Assembly: GCA_040772225.1 (NCBI GenBank)
Contig: JAXGYO010000003.1
Coordinates: forward strand, 124,001-188,000
Source of the DNA: JAAYED01 sp040772225
Lineage (GTDB): Bacteria > Chloroflexota > Anaerolineae > UBA1429
DNA length: 64,000 nucleotides
Direction of reading: 5' to 3'
Part shown: piece after piece, positions 35,186 through 44,456 of the stretch
Layout: each line of letters begins with the position of its first letter
Numbering within the stretch: the first letter of the stretch is position 1
Notes under the pieces: generated by a model
What the model was told of the DNA's origin: nothing
Database searches by the model: none
The model's input: the letters and a program-made list of their open reading frames with translations, nothing else
Translations under genes and position numbers: made by a program

Positions 35186-36790
35186 ATGCATGAGATCAAG
35201 CATATATTCCGCGTAAATGGAGAGCCGTTTTTCCCGCTCGGCGGTCAGGTACACAACTCGAGCGGCTACAACCTGGCCGAGTTAGAGGCGGCATTCAAGG
35301 CTCTTGAACTCATGGACGCCAACACCGTCGAAATTCCAGTGTATTGGTACCAGGTAGAACCGGAGGAGGGGCGTTTCGATTTCTCAGTGCTGGACGACCT
35401 GCTGGCAGGCTGCCGTGAACACGGGCTCAAGTTGATGCTGCTCTGGTTCGGCACCTGGAAGAACGGCCAGATGGAGTACACTCCGAACTGGGTCAAGAGC
35501 GATCAGGAACGCTTCCGCCGCGTAGTGACGCCCGCGGGCTATACCATCCCCGTGCTATCGTCGCAGTGCGAGGAGAACCGGCTGGCAGACGAGCGCGCCT
35601 TTACAGCGCTGATGCGCGCGGTGCGCGAAAAGGATGCCGAGGAAAAGACCATCATCGCTGTACAGGTCGAAAACGAGCCGGGCATCCTGGGTTGCGACAG
35701 GGACTATGGTGAAGATTCCACGGCCGCTTTCCACAGCGCGGTACCAACCGAACTCGTGGAACAGGTGGCTGGCCATCCTGGCACGCCGATCCACGTCGCC
35801 TGGCATGGCGCCGGGGCGCGGCGCGAGGGCACCTGGCCGCAGCTCTTTGGCTGGCAGGCCGGCGAGTTCATGACGGCCTGGCAGATCGCGCACTATATCG
35901 ACAGCCTCGCCGCGGCCGGCAAGGCCATCTATGACATCCCGATGAGCATCAATGTCTGGCTGGGGGATGGCGGCCACCGCATCGCGGGCAAGTACCCCTC
36001 TGGCGGCGCAGTCACCCGGGTGCTTGACCTCTACAAGTGGAATACGCCGCACATCGATGTCATTGCTCCCGACATCTATGCGGCCGACTCGGCCAGCTAT
36101 CGCTTCGAGTGCGAGCACTATGGTCGCGAGGACAACCCGCTGTTCATTCCCGAGTCCGCTCCGGGGGGCAGTAACGCGCGCAACATGTTCTACGCCCTGG
36201 GCGCCTACGACGCCATTGGTTACTTTTGCTTTGGCATCGAGAGCATGCTGGACGAGAGCGGCGCCGTGCGGCCCATAAGCCGCGAGGTGGTGGAGAGCTT
36301 TCGGGCGGCGCGACAGGCGCTGCCGCTACTGCTCCAGTACCAGGGGACGGGCAACGTGTACGCCGTTGTGCAGGAAGAGCATGCCGGAGGACAGACTATC
36401 GACATGGGCGACTATGTCGCCTGGGTGCGCTACGCCGACTCGGACCAGCCTTACCCGCGCGGCTACCTGTACCCCCGCGGCGGCGGTCCGGACGGGTTTG
36501 ACAGGGCGCGCGGCCTGATCGTCCGGGCGGGCGAGCGCGAGTTCTACCTGGCAGGAGGCCCCTTCCGGGTCATCTTCAAACGCAAGCCCGCACCGGATGC
36601 TGAGCTGACGCCCGCCATGGCGGCGGAGCTCCTCTCGGATGAGCTTCCCGACTTTCAGATGGTAGAGGAGGGTTCGCTCGACGACTCTGGCAACTGGCAA
36701 CCCCGGCACTGGCGTAACGGTGATGAAGTCACCGGGGGCCTGTGGGTGGACGTCAAGTCTGGTCTCGTGCGCGTGATCCTGACACGCTAG
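35186..36790 (+). CDS. GH35-like beta-galactosidase / beta-glycosidase
   Basis: A 534-residue glycoside hydrolase. The barrel begins GEPFFPLGGQVHNSSGY, with NTVEIPVYWYQVEPEEGRFDF. The likely acid/base is Glu164 in VENEPG and the nucleophile Glu323 in FIPESAPG, as in clan GH-A retaining enzymes. The C-terminal part has a beta-rich region like DUF5597. The layout fits the GH35-like beta-galactosidases with DUF5597 of gut and soil bacteria. No signal peptide is present, so oligosaccharides must be imported first. ATG 35186 is chosen over the longer frame because AGGAGG stands just before it. Confidence 0.88.
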   Translation: MHEIKHIFRVNGEPFFPLGGQVHNSSGYNLAELEAAFKALELMDANTVEIPVYWYQVEPEEGRFDFSVLDDLLAGCREHGLKLMLLWFGTWKNGQMEYTPNWVKSDQERFRRVVTPAGYTIPVLSSQCEENRLADERAFTALMRAVREKDAEEKTIIAVQVENEPGILGCDRDYGEDSTAAFHSAVPTELVEQVAGHPGTPIHVAWHGAGARREGTWPQLFGWQAGEFMTAWQIAHYIDSLAAAGKAIYDIPMSINVWLGDGGHRIAGKYPSGGAVTRVLDLYKWNTPHIDVIAPDIYAADSASYRFECEHYGREDNPLFIPESAPGGSNARNMFYALGAYDAIGYFCFGIESMLDESGAVRPISREVVESFRAARQALPLLLQYQGTGNVYAVVQEEHAGGQTIDMGDYVAWVRYADSDQPYPRGYLYPRGGGPDGFDRARGLIVRAGEREFYLAGGPFRVIFKRKPAPDAELTPAMAAELLSDELPDFQMVEEGSLDDSGNWQPRHWRNGDEVTGGLWVDVKSGLVRVILTR

Positions 36791-36933
36791 AAACCGGAGC
36801 GTCTTTGGCCACGGCGCCAATGCACAAGTTGCCAGGAAACATGGGCGGCTATACGCTTTCATCGTGTGAAGCGTGCCTCTGTCAGAGGCGCAGCACGGAG
36901 CGTGACCGAATGCATCAATAAGGGAGACAAGCA

Positions 36934-37302
36934 ATGGCGCTGAAATCTGGAGACGCAAACGAGCAGGCCGCCAGGCAAAAGGCCGCCGAACTGGCCAGGG
37001 CCAAGCTCGAGACGGCCGCCAGGGCCCGCAAGGCCGAGGAGTTGAAGGAAGCGGGTGAGGCCGTGGCCGCCGCAGGGAGGGAGAAGCTGGATGCCGAGGT
37101 GGCAGCAGCGCGCGCGGCAGCGGCAGATGCAGCCCGCGTCAAGACGTACACGGTCAAGGGTGGTGACACTCTGAGTGCGATCGCCAAGGCCGAGCTGGGG
37201 GATGGCGCGCGCTGGAAAGAGATCTACGAGATGAACAAAAAGGCCATCGGCGCCGATCCTGACAAGATCAAGGTTGGCATGGTCCTTAGCCTGCCCAAGT
37301 AA
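36934..37302 (+). CDS. LysM-domain protein with Ala-rich coiled N-terminus
   Basis: A 122-residue protein. Residues 1-68 are an Ala/Glu/Lys/Arg-rich helix, read as a coiled coil (AARQKAAELARAKLETAAR). Residues 70-122 form one LysM domain (KTYTVKGGDTLSAIAKAELG, then WKEIYEMNKKAIGADPDKI and GMVLSLPK), which binds GlcNAc-containing polymers such as peptidoglycan. No signal peptide is visible, as in YgaU-like cytoplasmic LysM proteins. ATG 36934 follows AGGGAG, and a strong terminator follows the stop, so it is a monocistronic gene. Confidence 0.9.
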   Translation: MALKSGDANEQAARQKAAELARAKLETAARARKAEELKEAGEAVAAAGREKLDAEVAAARAAAADAARVKTYTVKGGDTLSAIAKAELGDGARWKEIYEMNKKAIGADPDKIKVGMVLSLPK

Positions 37303-37327
37303 CCGGGCAGTCCATCCGGTACAGATC

Positions 37328-37361
37328 AGAGGCGAGCATTAGCTCGCCTCTTGTTCTTTTT
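37328..37361 (+). terminator. Rho-independent terminator of the LysM gene
   Basis: Ten-base perfect stem AGAGGCGAGC (37328-37337) and complement (37342-37351), loop ATTA, followed by TGTTCTTTTT. A textbook terminator. Confidence 0.93.
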
Positions 37362-37543
37362 GCACACGTCATTCTCCCGCGCCGCTCTCGCCTGATGCCC
37401 TCCGGGTCTCGACCATGCCAGCTCTCCAGCCACTGTGCGTCAGGCGCACGCTATCGCATGACGATGCAGCGGCCCTGCGCTATTATTCCGGCTGTCGCGT
37501 TGGTGATGCACATACCGGGCGGGGGCTGGAAGGAGCAGAATCC

Positions 37544-38356
37544 ATGGATGATCCGACAGGCAAGCTCTCTGGCCAAGTCGCGCTGGTCACGGGCAGCGCC
37601 CGGGGGCTGGGGCGAGCCTATGCGCTGCATCTTGCCCGGCTGGGCGCCGATGTCGTTGTGAACGACATCGACCTGCACGCCTACGAGCAGTACGGCGAGC
37701 AACTGACCGCGGACACGGTGGTGCAAGAGATTCAAGCCCTGGGCGTGCGCGGGCTGGGGATCGAGGCGGATGCCACCGACTCTGCGCAGGTGGGCGCCAT
37801 GTTCGCCGAGATCGAGCGCGTCTTTGGCCGACTGGACATCCTGGTGAACAACGCCGGGGGCGCCTTGCGAGGTAACGAGCGCTCGGGAGCCTCAGAGGCA
37901 CCGGGGGACGACTTTCGCTACATCCTGGACGTCAACCTGATGGACACGATCCTCTGCTGCCAGGCCGCCGCGCCCATCATGAAACGCCAGCGCTCGGGCA
38001 AGATCGTCAACATCGGTAGCCAGGCCGGACTGCACGCCCAGATCGGCGGTCGCGGTGCCCCCTACTCGGTCGCCAAGGCAGGGGTGATCCACTATACACG
38101 CCTGTTGGCCGCCGAACTGGGCGAGTACGGTATCAATGTCAACTGCATGGCACCGGGCTGGATCCTTTCCTCTCGGGCCATCGCTGGCGGGCGGGCCAGC
38201 CCGGAGACGCGGGCCCGGCTGGAGAGCCAGATTGCGCTCCGGCGACTGGGCCTCCCTGAGGATTGCGCCAAAGTACTCGAGTTTCTCGTCACCGATCTGT
38301 CGGATTATGTCACCGGTCAATGCATCTCAGTCTGCGGCGGCTATGTGCTGTTCTGA
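37544..38356 (+). CDS. Short-chain dehydrogenase/reductase
   Basis: A 270-residue SDR. It has the TGSARGLGRAYA cofactor motif, the LVNNAGGAL segment, catalytic Ser in VNIGSQAGL and the YSVAK (Y-x3-K) pair. The VVVNDIDLHAYEQYGEQLTADTVVQEI insertion after beta-2, with Asp at its head, favours NAD over NADP. It is followed after 36 bases by an enolase-superfamily dehydratase, suggesting that the pair oxidises and then dehydrates a sugar or lactone. ATG 37544 has AAGGAG upstream. Specific substrate is unknown. Confidence 0.9.
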   Translation: MDDPTGKLSGQVALVTGSARGLGRAYALHLARLGADVVVNDIDLHAYEQYGEQLTADTVVQEIQALGVRGLGIEADATDSAQVGAMFAEIERVFGRLDILVNNAGGALRGNERSGASEAPGDDFRYILDVNLMDTILCCQAAAPIMKRQRSGKIVNIGSQAGLHAQIGGRGAPYSVAKAGVIHYTRLLAAELGEYGINVNCMAPGWILSSRAIAGGRASPETRARLESQIALRRLGLPEDCAKVLEFLVTDLSDYVTGQCISVCGGYVLF

Positions 38357-38392
38357 TCATTGGCGAGCGCGCTCTACGCAGGAGGGTCAGCC

Positions 38393-39511
38393 ATGCGCAT
38401 CGAATCGATCAAGTCATTCCTGGTGGGGCGCAGTTTGATTGTGCGCGTGTATACTGATACGGGCATCGTCGGGACGGGCGAGTCCGGGCTGTGGGCACAC
38501 CACCGCTGGGTGTACGCCGCGCTACAGGACCTCGCCGGCTATTATGTCGGACAGGATCCGGCGCGGATGGAGCACCACTTGCAGGTGTTGGCGCGCAACA
38601 CACACTTTGGCGGATCGGTCCTGAGCGCCGCACTGAGCGCCATGGACATTGCCCTGTGGGATATCCTGGCGCGTTCGGTGGACCTGCCGGTGTATGCCCT
38701 CCTGGGTGGGCGTGTTCGCGATCGCATCCGGACCTTTGCCAACGTGACGGGCGACACGCTCGAGGCCCGCGCCGCCAGCGCCCGGGCACAGGTCGACCGC
38801 GGGTTCACCTCGCTGCGCACGATCCCGATGTTCGCGGGCTTTGAACAGCACGATGCCACGCGCGTGATCAAGGATGCCGTGGCTATCGTGCAGGCGATCC
38901 GCGAGGCCATCGGCGACGAGATCGACCTGGGATTGGAGATTCATCGCAACCTCGACCCCGGGAATGCTGTCCTCCTGGCACAGGAACTGATGCCCTATCG
39001 CATCCTGTACTATGAGGACCCCGTGGCGCCTGAGAGCCTGGAGGCGCTAGAGTACGTGGCCAGGCACGTGAACATCCCCATCGCCACCGGCGAGCGAAAC
39101 CACACCATCCACCAATTCCGCAGCCTGATCGACAGCGGCGCCGTGGCTATGGTGCGCCCGGACCCGTCGCTGGTTGGGGGTTTCACCCAGGCCAAAAAGA
39201 TCGCCGGGATGGCCGAGGCAGCCTTTGTGGGCATCTTTCCGCACCTGATGGGCAGCCCGGTAAACACCGCAGCCTTTTGCCAGTTCGCAGCCACGGTGCC
39301 CAACTACCGGCTCATGGAGAACAACGACCCCGAGAACCACCCGCTCAACGAGCTTCTGGAGGAACCGCTGACGGCGCGCGACGGGTATATCGAACTGCCA
39401 TCAGGCCCGGGGCTGGGTGTCGAGATCCGCGAGGAAAAGCTTGCTCAGATCCCCTACGATGATCGAGCGTTCGCAGGGTTCTATCACACCGACGGGTCGG
39501 TCGCGCACTAG
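38393..39511 (+). CDS. Enolase-superfamily sugar-acid dehydratase (galactonate dehydratase-like)
   Basis: A 372-residue member of the mandelate racemase/muconate lactonizing group. The capping domain starts MRIESIKSFLVG; the barrel carries metal-binding residues in LEIHRNLD, YYEDPVAPE and ATGERNHT, and the His-containing FPHLMGSPVNTAA near the end. This arrangement resembles D-galactonate dehydratase and related acid-sugar dehydratases that yield 2-keto-3-deoxy acids. It is paired with the preceding SDR, and an independent glycerate-kinase-like operon converges on it across a long hairpin. ATG 38393 has AGGAGG upstream. Confidence 0.88.
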   Translation: MRIESIKSFLVGRSLIVRVYTDTGIVGTGESGLWAHHRWVYAALQDLAGYYVGQDPARMEHHLQVLARNTHFGGSVLSAALSAMDIALWDILARSVDLPVYALLGGRVRDRIRTFANVTGDTLEARAASARAQVDRGFTSLRTIPMFAGFEQHDATRVIKDAVAIVQAIREAIGDEIDLGLEIHRNLDPGNAVLLAQELMPYRILYYEDPVAPESLEALEYVARHVNIPIATGERNHTIHQFRSLIDSGAVAMVRPDPSLVGGFTQAKKIAGMAEAAFVGIFPHLMGSPVNTAAFCQFAATVPNYRLMENNDPENHPLNELLEEPLTARDGYIELPSGPGLGVEIREEKLAQIPYDDRAFAGFYHTDGSVAH

Positions 39512-39565
39512 CGGCACGTACCACATCGTGCGCGAACGTCACGACCTGCAGGAGTATAGTACGCA

Positions 39566-39598
39566 AGCGCGCCGCGAAGGCATCCTTCGCGGCGCGCT
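39566..39598. terminator. Bidirectional hairpin between convergent operons
   Basis: Perfect fifteen-base stem (39566-39580 and 39584-39598) with a three-base CAT loop, placed between the dehydratase gene and the convergent DUF4147 gene. Confidence 0.85.
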
Positions 39599-39616
39599 GT
39601 CGTGTCCACGGGAAAG

Positions 39617-41056
39617 CTACTCGCGCGGCCCCACGTAGACCACGCGCAGGTCCTGGACGTTGGTCCTGAGGATGCCCGTGTCAAAGGCGTCGCCCAGCCC
39701 CCGCAAAAACGCGCAGGTGTTGTGGGTCCGCAGGTCCTCGACCAGGTCCAGGCCGGCTGCGCGGGCGCGCTCCACCGTGTAGCCATCGACGATGCCACCG
39801 TTGTTGGGCGTTGGACCGTCAGAGCCGTCGGAGTCAGCCGATCCGATGACGATGCGCTTGCTGCCCGCGATGCGCCGCGCCGCGCTGGTGACAAACTCGC
39901 TGTTACGGCCGCCCAATCCGGGATTGGGCCCGGTAGCCACCACATTCTCGCCGCCCATCAGCAGTACCCCGGGGGCGCGCACCGGACGGTCACGGCGCTC
40001 GATCTCGTGAGCTATTTGCCCCATCGCATCGCCCACCATATGTGACTCCAGGTTGCTCAGGGAGACGGCCAGAACGCCGGCGTCGAGCCCCAGTTCCTGA
40101 GCCCGCTTCTCTGCTGCATTGACCATGTACTCGGGACCCATCACGCGGATGCGATAGTGCGGCTTGTCAAACCATTCCTCCTGGCGCAGGTGCCCATAGG
40201 CCGGATCTTTGCGCAACAGGTGCTGGCGCACCGCCTCCGGAATCTCTTCCCAGCAGGGATACAACTCTTTGAGCAAGTAGATGGCATAGTCGTACTCGTC
40301 GCCCATGTGGTGCGGCCGCTGGTTCATGTTCAGGGCATCGGCGGCGCGCTCCGCCGTTGAGATCATGATCAGCGTGGCATCTCCGGCATGACGGCTGTGC
40401 TTCAGCCGCAGGGTAGTAAGCAGGGTGCGCACGGCATTTGCCGCCTCGATGGGAGCGCCGTGCTCCAGGTACATCACCCGGTTCACTTCCTGGATGTCCG
40501 CCAGCGTCAGCCCAGGCGCCGGCAGCGTGATCAGCGCCGTGCCCCCGCCCGATTCGCACTCAAAGATGATGTCGCCCTTTTTGGCGGTGTGCATCAGGTC
40601 CACAATCTTTTGCGCGCCCGACACGCTCTCCTCATCGGGCTCCGGGTGCCCTGCGAGGGTGACCTCACAGCGATCCAGGTAGATGGAATCACCCTTTTTG
40701 GCGTTCACGCAGCCGGCCGTGATCCGGTCGCCCAGGATGTCCTCCAGCGCCCTGGCCTCGCGCTGCGCCGCCTTGCCCCCTCCGGTCACATAGATATTCC
40801 CCACCTGGTCCAGGTCAAAAACCAGCGGGATGGAGGGCGCCGGGCGCGGACGCGTGGGTGGAACAAAGCCCAGCGGGCCAGGCGGGAAATCCTCAGTCCC
40901 CACATAGAGCTTGTTTCCCTCCACCCAAATGGCCTTGCGGACGTTGGGATACGGATCCCCGGCCTCGATGCCGGCGTCGAGGATGTCGAGCACGATGCGC
41001 CGCCCCTCGATATTGCCGTGTGACAGGATCTCGTCTCGATTGCGAAAGATCGACAT
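39617..41056 (-). CDS. DUF4147 (glycerate 2-kinase/MOFRL-like) protein, divergent
   Basis: A 479-residue protein related to glycerate 2-kinases (DUF4147 plus MOFRL). The glycine-rich start IYVTGGGKAAQREA, the FECESGGGTALITLPAPGLTL motif, GGRNSEFVTSAARRI and SADSDGSDGPTPNNGGIVDG with the closing TNVQDLRVVYV are all recognisable. It differs from usual members by a long central insertion (PHHMGDEYDYAIYLLKELYPC) and by altered SGPT and TGPTGT boxes. A new phospho-acceptor such as a branched glycerate is possible. ATG 41056 follows GAGGGA. It is third in a minus-strand operon after the RpiB-like and enolase-like genes. Confidence 0.85.
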   Translation of the reverse strand: MSIFRNRDEILSHGNIEGRRIVLDILDAGIEAGDPYPNVRKAIWVEGNKLYVGTEDFPPGPLGFVPPTRPRPAPSIPLVFDLDQVGNIYVTGGGKAAQREARALEDILGDRITAGCVNAKKGDSIYLDRCEVTLAGHPEPDEESVSGAQKIVDLMHTAKKGDIIFECESGGGTALITLPAPGLTLADIQEVNRVMYLEHGAPIEAANAVRTLLTTLRLKHSRHAGDATLIMISTAERAADALNMNQRPHHMGDEYDYAIYLLKELYPCWEEIPEAVRQHLLRKDPAYGHLRQEEWFDKPHYRIRVMGPEYMVNAAEKRAQELGLDAGVLAVSLSNLESHMVGDAMGQIAHEIERRDRPVRAPGVLLMGGENVVATGPNPGLGGRNSEFVTSAARRIAGSKRIVIGSADSDGSDGPTPNNGGIVDGYTVERARAAGLDLVEDLRTHNTCAFLRGLGDAFDTGILRTNVQDLRVVYVGPRE

Positions 41057-41165
41057 ACGACTGTTCCCTCTGATATGTTCTGTGCCACAACGTTTAACGG
41101 CCCACGGATACAAGCCGAGCGCGGGGCCGCCTATCTGGCCTGCCCCGCGCCCGGTGACCTTCATA

Positions 41166-42440
41166 CTACCATTTGACCTTGAGCCCGCTCTTGCCGGCGA
41201 ACCGCGCCCGCGGCCCCAGCTCCTGCTCGATCTTGAGCAATCTGTTTGCAGAGTCGCCGCTCGCACCGCCCCGCTGGTGCCCGGTGATCAGCCCGACGGA
41301 ATAGTCCACGATCTCGGGGCCCTCGCCGCGGCTGCCGCAGGGCATCACACCATAGCCGTTGCGGTGCGCCAGCCGGGTCATCTCAAAGGCCTCGGTGATG
41401 GTGCCCACCTGGTTGACCTTGAGCAGAACGGCGTTGGCGGCGCCCATGTCGATACCCCTTTGCACGCGCTCGGCGTTGGTGGTGAACAGATCGTCGCCGC
41501 AGATCTCGATCGGCACCTCGCGGGTCAACCGGGCGTGGCCCTCGAAATCATCCTCATCCAGCGGATCCTCAAAGATGACAAAGGGATATTGCTTGACCAT
41601 CCACTTGTAGAGATCGATCAGCTCGTCCAGGGTCTTGTCCTCACGGGAGAAAAGCCCCACAAACTTGCCCTTGTCATTGTCAAAGTACTCGCCGGCTGCC
41701 ACATCCACCTGGATGCCCACGCGCCCGGCATAGCCGCACTTTTCAATGACTTCGGCCATCACATCCCACAGCTCGCTGTCATGCTTGAGCACGCCGGCGG
41801 GGATGAACCGCACATTAAAGGGGTCCAGCCCCTCGATGCGCTGGGCAAGCGTGCGCCGCCAGGTACGCTCCAGCACCCAGGCGGCGTAGGCCGCATCGGC
41901 AAAGGTATCAAAGCCGTAGCACATGAACTCATAGCTCGGCTTGTCGCCGGCCCGCTCGCCGCCGCCATAGCGCCGGGCGCCGTTCATCAGGCCCACGCCA
42001 GGCACGGGCAGCTCGCAGGCGTTGACGCCGCCGATGTGCTCATAGAGCGGGATACCCAGCGATTCGGCGCCGGCCCGCAGCACGGCGGCCGAGACGCTGG
42101 CGATAGCGTTGCCGCCCAGCCGTGAGCGGTCCGCCGTCCCATCCAGATCCAGCATGGCCTGGTCGATGATCGCCTGCTCGGTGCTATCCATCCCCAGCAG
42201 CGCGGGGGCGATAATGGTGTTGATGCCATCGGAGGCTTTCTGCACGCCTCGCCCATCAAAACGCGCCCCGCCGTCATAGACGAACTTGACCTCATAATCG
42301 CCGACGGAGATGCCCGCCGTAGCGACCGCGGTGCCGACGGCTCCGTTCACCGTGGTGACGGTGGTCTCGATCCCTGGATGGCCGCGCCCGGAGTACACCT
42401 CGCGTGCAACGATTGACTCGATCCTTGATCCCTTTGGCAT
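41166..42440 (-). CDS. Enolase paralogue with altered active site
   Basis: A 424-residue protein clearly descended from enolase (ends of the fold: REVYSGRGHPGIE, GGNAIASVSAAVL, LPVPGVGLMNGA). Metal ligands are conserved: Asp246 (VDVAAGEYF), Glu291 (FEDPLDEDDF), Asp316 (CGDDLFTTN), and Lys341 (LLKVNQVG) is present. However, the DEGG loop that carries the catalytic Glu is replaced by FIPAGVLKH, the SHRSGETED loop reads CGSRGEGPE (its His lost), the GEHA His loop reads GERAGDKPS, and the last catalytic Lys region is shortened. It should not be a 2-phosphoglycerate dehydratase. Its neighbours suggest a related phospho-acid. ATG 42440 follows GGGAGG. Confidence 0.87.
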   Translation of the reverse strand: MPKGSRIESIVAREVYSGRGHPGIETTVTTVNGAVGTAVATAGISVGDYEVKFVYDGGARFDGRGVQKASDGINTIIAPALLGMDSTEQAIIDQAMLDLDGTADRSRLGGNAIASVSAAVLRAGAESLGIPLYEHIGGVNACELPVPGVGLMNGARRYGGGERAGDKPSYEFMCYGFDTFADAAYAAWVLERTWRRTLAQRIEGLDPFNVRFIPAGVLKHDSELWDVMAEVIEKCGYAGRVGIQVDVAAGEYFDNDKGKFVGLFSREDKTLDELIDLYKWMVKQYPFVIFEDPLDEDDFEGHARLTREVPIEICGDDLFTTNAERVQRGIDMGAANAVLLKVNQVGTITEAFEMTRLAHRNGYGVMPCGSRGEGPEIVDYSVGLITGHQRGGASGDSANRLLKIEQELGPRARFAGKSGLKVKW

Positions 42441-42569
42441 GCAAACCTCCCTCGAACAACATGAGACATTAGCGATCCGGGGCACGCCGGGCGTGCGATC
42501 CGGTCGTGTGCAGACCCAGCCACTATACGGCAGGATCGCGGCATGACGCAACCTGCCAGGGCCCGCCCG

Positions 42570-43061
42570 CTAAAGCATCGGCCCAGACGGCTGCCAATCG
42601 CCGCTCTCCAGAATGGCTCTTTCGGCATCGGCGATCAGGCCGAGCGAGATATCGTGCCTGCCACCCATGTACTCGGTCTTGAGCCAGCCCTCGAGAATGT
42701 CGATCACCTGAAACTCTCCTGTGGTCTTGCCGCCCAGACAGAGGATGTTCGAGTCATTATGCGCGCGCGTCATCCTGCCATCGTAGGCGCTGCTGCACAG
42801 CGATGCCCGCACGCCGGGGTACTTGTTGGCAATGATACTCATGCCGATGCCCGTAGAGCAGATGAGAATGCCGCGCCGGGCCTCCCCTCGGGAGACGGCA
42901 CCGGCAACCTTGGCGGCAAAGTAGGGGTAACGCACCATATCGGTAGAGTGCGATCCCACGTCATTAATCGTATAACCGTGTTCGACCAGATAAGCCACCA
43001 CTCTGACTTTGGTCTCGTAGCCGCCCTGATCGTTGCCGATCCAGATCGCGTCCGATGTCAT
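42570..43061 (-). CDS. RpiB/LacAB-family sugar-phosphate isomerase
   Basis: A 163-residue isomerase of the ribose-5-phosphate isomerase B family. It starts IWIGNDQGGYETK, where canonical RpiB has (G)xDHAGxxLK, so the usual first His is Gln. ICSTGIGMSIIANK carries the catalytic Cys and the anion hole, and RAHNDSNILCLGG holds the second His. It has a C-terminal extension typical of LacB-like members. The substitution in the first motif suggests a substrate other than ribose 5-phosphate. ATG 43061 has CAGGAGG upstream. It leads the operon with the enolase-like and DUF4147 genes. Confidence 0.88.
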   Translation of the reverse strand: MTSDAIWIGNDQGGYETKVRVVAYLVEHGYTINDVGSHSTDMVRYPYFAAKVAGAVSRGEARRGILICSTGIGMSIIANKYPGVRASLCSSAYDGRMTRAHNDSNILCLGGKTTGEFQVIDILEGWLKTEYMGGRHDISLGLIADAERAILESGDWQPSGPML

Positions 43062-43594
43062 TGATTCCTGCCTCCTGTGGTCAAATCGCGTATCCGCGCC
43101 CTCTGTAGAAAACGGTCTATGGACGACGGTGCTCTGCCGGCCAGAAACCATCCCCTCTGTCGCCCACCGCCAACACCAAGCCCGGGTTCTCGTGCGGGAT
43201 CGACCCAGGGGATCCGTCGCAGCACCGCCGACAGCTGCGATGATTCTTGCCCGAGGCTGTACGCGTGTCAACCGCCGGCTAAACCTGCCTGGCAAGGGGT
43301 AGTGAAGGGGGCCACGCCCTGTCCGCCCGGAGAATAGTCCGAGGCGCCCTGGGCAGGTACGGAGCTGTAACGGTTGCTCTGGCCGGCCACCACACTCAAG
43401 GCCGCCCGCAGGAAAGCCTTGCATCTCGCGGTAGGAGCGGTTGCGCCCAGATCACAGTCTGTCGCCGCCCCCGCTGGCCCGAGGGAACCCCTTTCGACCG
43501 GATCGCGCGGGGATATTCGACACGGGACCGACCTCGGTGCTAGAATACCGCGGTCTTGCCGCGCTGACACGCATCATACATCAAAAGGAACGCC
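43062..43594. other. Divergent intergenic region of 533 bases
   Basis: No supported gene. The long minus-strand extension of the RpiB-like frame here has no ribosome site and no family match. A candidate promoter for the transporter gene lies near its right end. Confidence 0.5.
43516..43546 (+). promoter_or_regulatory. Candidate extended -10 promoter of the ZIP transporter gene
   Basis: TGCTAGAAT at 43538-43546 is an extended -10 box; TTCGAC at 43516-43521 could be a -35 with a 19-base spacer. It is followed by a short GC-rich inverted repeat. Confidence 0.4.
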
Positions 43595-44428
43595 ATGTTT
43601 GAAGCAGGATTCTGGCCTGCGATGTTGCTGACGACCTTCGCCGGGCTATCGACCGGGCTCGGCAGCATGATCGCCTTCTTTTCGAAGCAGACCAACCTGC
43701 GCTTTCTCTCCTGGGCGACCGGCTTTTCCGGCGGCGTGATGCTGTATGTGTCATTTGTCGAGATCCTGCCCAAGGGAGTCGCGGCAATGGAGGCGGTACG
43801 CCCGGAGAATGACGCCGAGTTGATCGCCACCATCGCGCTCTTTGGGGGGATGATCTTTAGCTTTATCATCGACCAGGTGATCCCGCACGCGGACAACCCG
43901 CACGAGTCGCGTACCGACCAGGAGCTGGCCTGCGTGGGCGATCTGTGCCCGATCCCGGACGAAGAGGAGCGCCCCATGGCGCATCTGGAGCGGACGGGGG
44001 TGTTCACCGCGCTGGCGGTGGGGATACACAACTTTCCCGAGGGGATGGTGACCTTTTTGGCGGCCCTGGCCGACCCCGCGCTGGGAGCGAACATCGCCAT
44101 CGCCATCGCGCTGCACAACATCCCGGAGGGCATCAGCGTCTCGGTGCCGATCTACTATGCCACCGGGGACCGCCGCCGTGCCATGCGCTGGTCGATGGTC
44201 TCGGGCCTGGCAGAACCGATCGGCGCACTGCTAGGCTACGTCGTGCTACGCCAGTTTTTGACACCGGAACTGATGGGGATTCTGTTCGCCTCAGTGGCGG
44301 GCGTCATGGTCTACATCTCACTGGACGAGTTACTGCCCACCTCGCGCAGCTATGGTCAGGGTCACGATTCGCTCTATGGCCTGATGGGCGGCATGGCGGT
44401 AATGGCGATCAGCCTGCTGTTGTTCTAG
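43595..44428 (+). CDS. zupT: ZIP-family divalent metal (zinc) transporter, ZupT-like
   Basis: A 277-residue membrane protein with about eight helices. The metal-path motifs are VGIHNFPEGMVTF in helix IV and IALHNIPEGISVSVP in helix V, the double HNxPE signature of ZupT. A short loop between helices III and IV (HADNPHESRTDQE, CVGDLC) contains His and Cys residues that could sense or bind metal. ZupT imports zinc and other divalent ions. ATG 43595 follows AAAGGA. It converges on Era. Confidence 0.92.
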   Translation: MFEAGFWPAMLLTTFAGLSTGLGSMIAFFSKQTNLRFLSWATGFSGGVMLYVSFVEILPKGVAAMEAVRPENDAELIATIALFGGMIFSFIIDQVIPHADNPHESRTDQELACVGDLCPIPDEEERPMAHLERTGVFTALAVGIHNFPEGMVTFLAALADPALGANIAIAIALHNIPEGISVSVPIYYATGDRRRAMRWSMVSGLAEPIGALLGYVVLRQFLTPELMGILFASVAGVMVYISLDELLPTSRSYGQGHDSLYGLMGGMAVMAISLLLF

Positions 44429-44456
44429 CGCGCAGGCACGCGCAAGTACCTACCGT

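Noticed and set aside
43062..43424. N-terminal extension of the RpiB-like gene up to 43424
   Set aside because: The internal ATG 43061 has a strong ribosome site and begins exactly at the family N-terminus; the extension has no family match.
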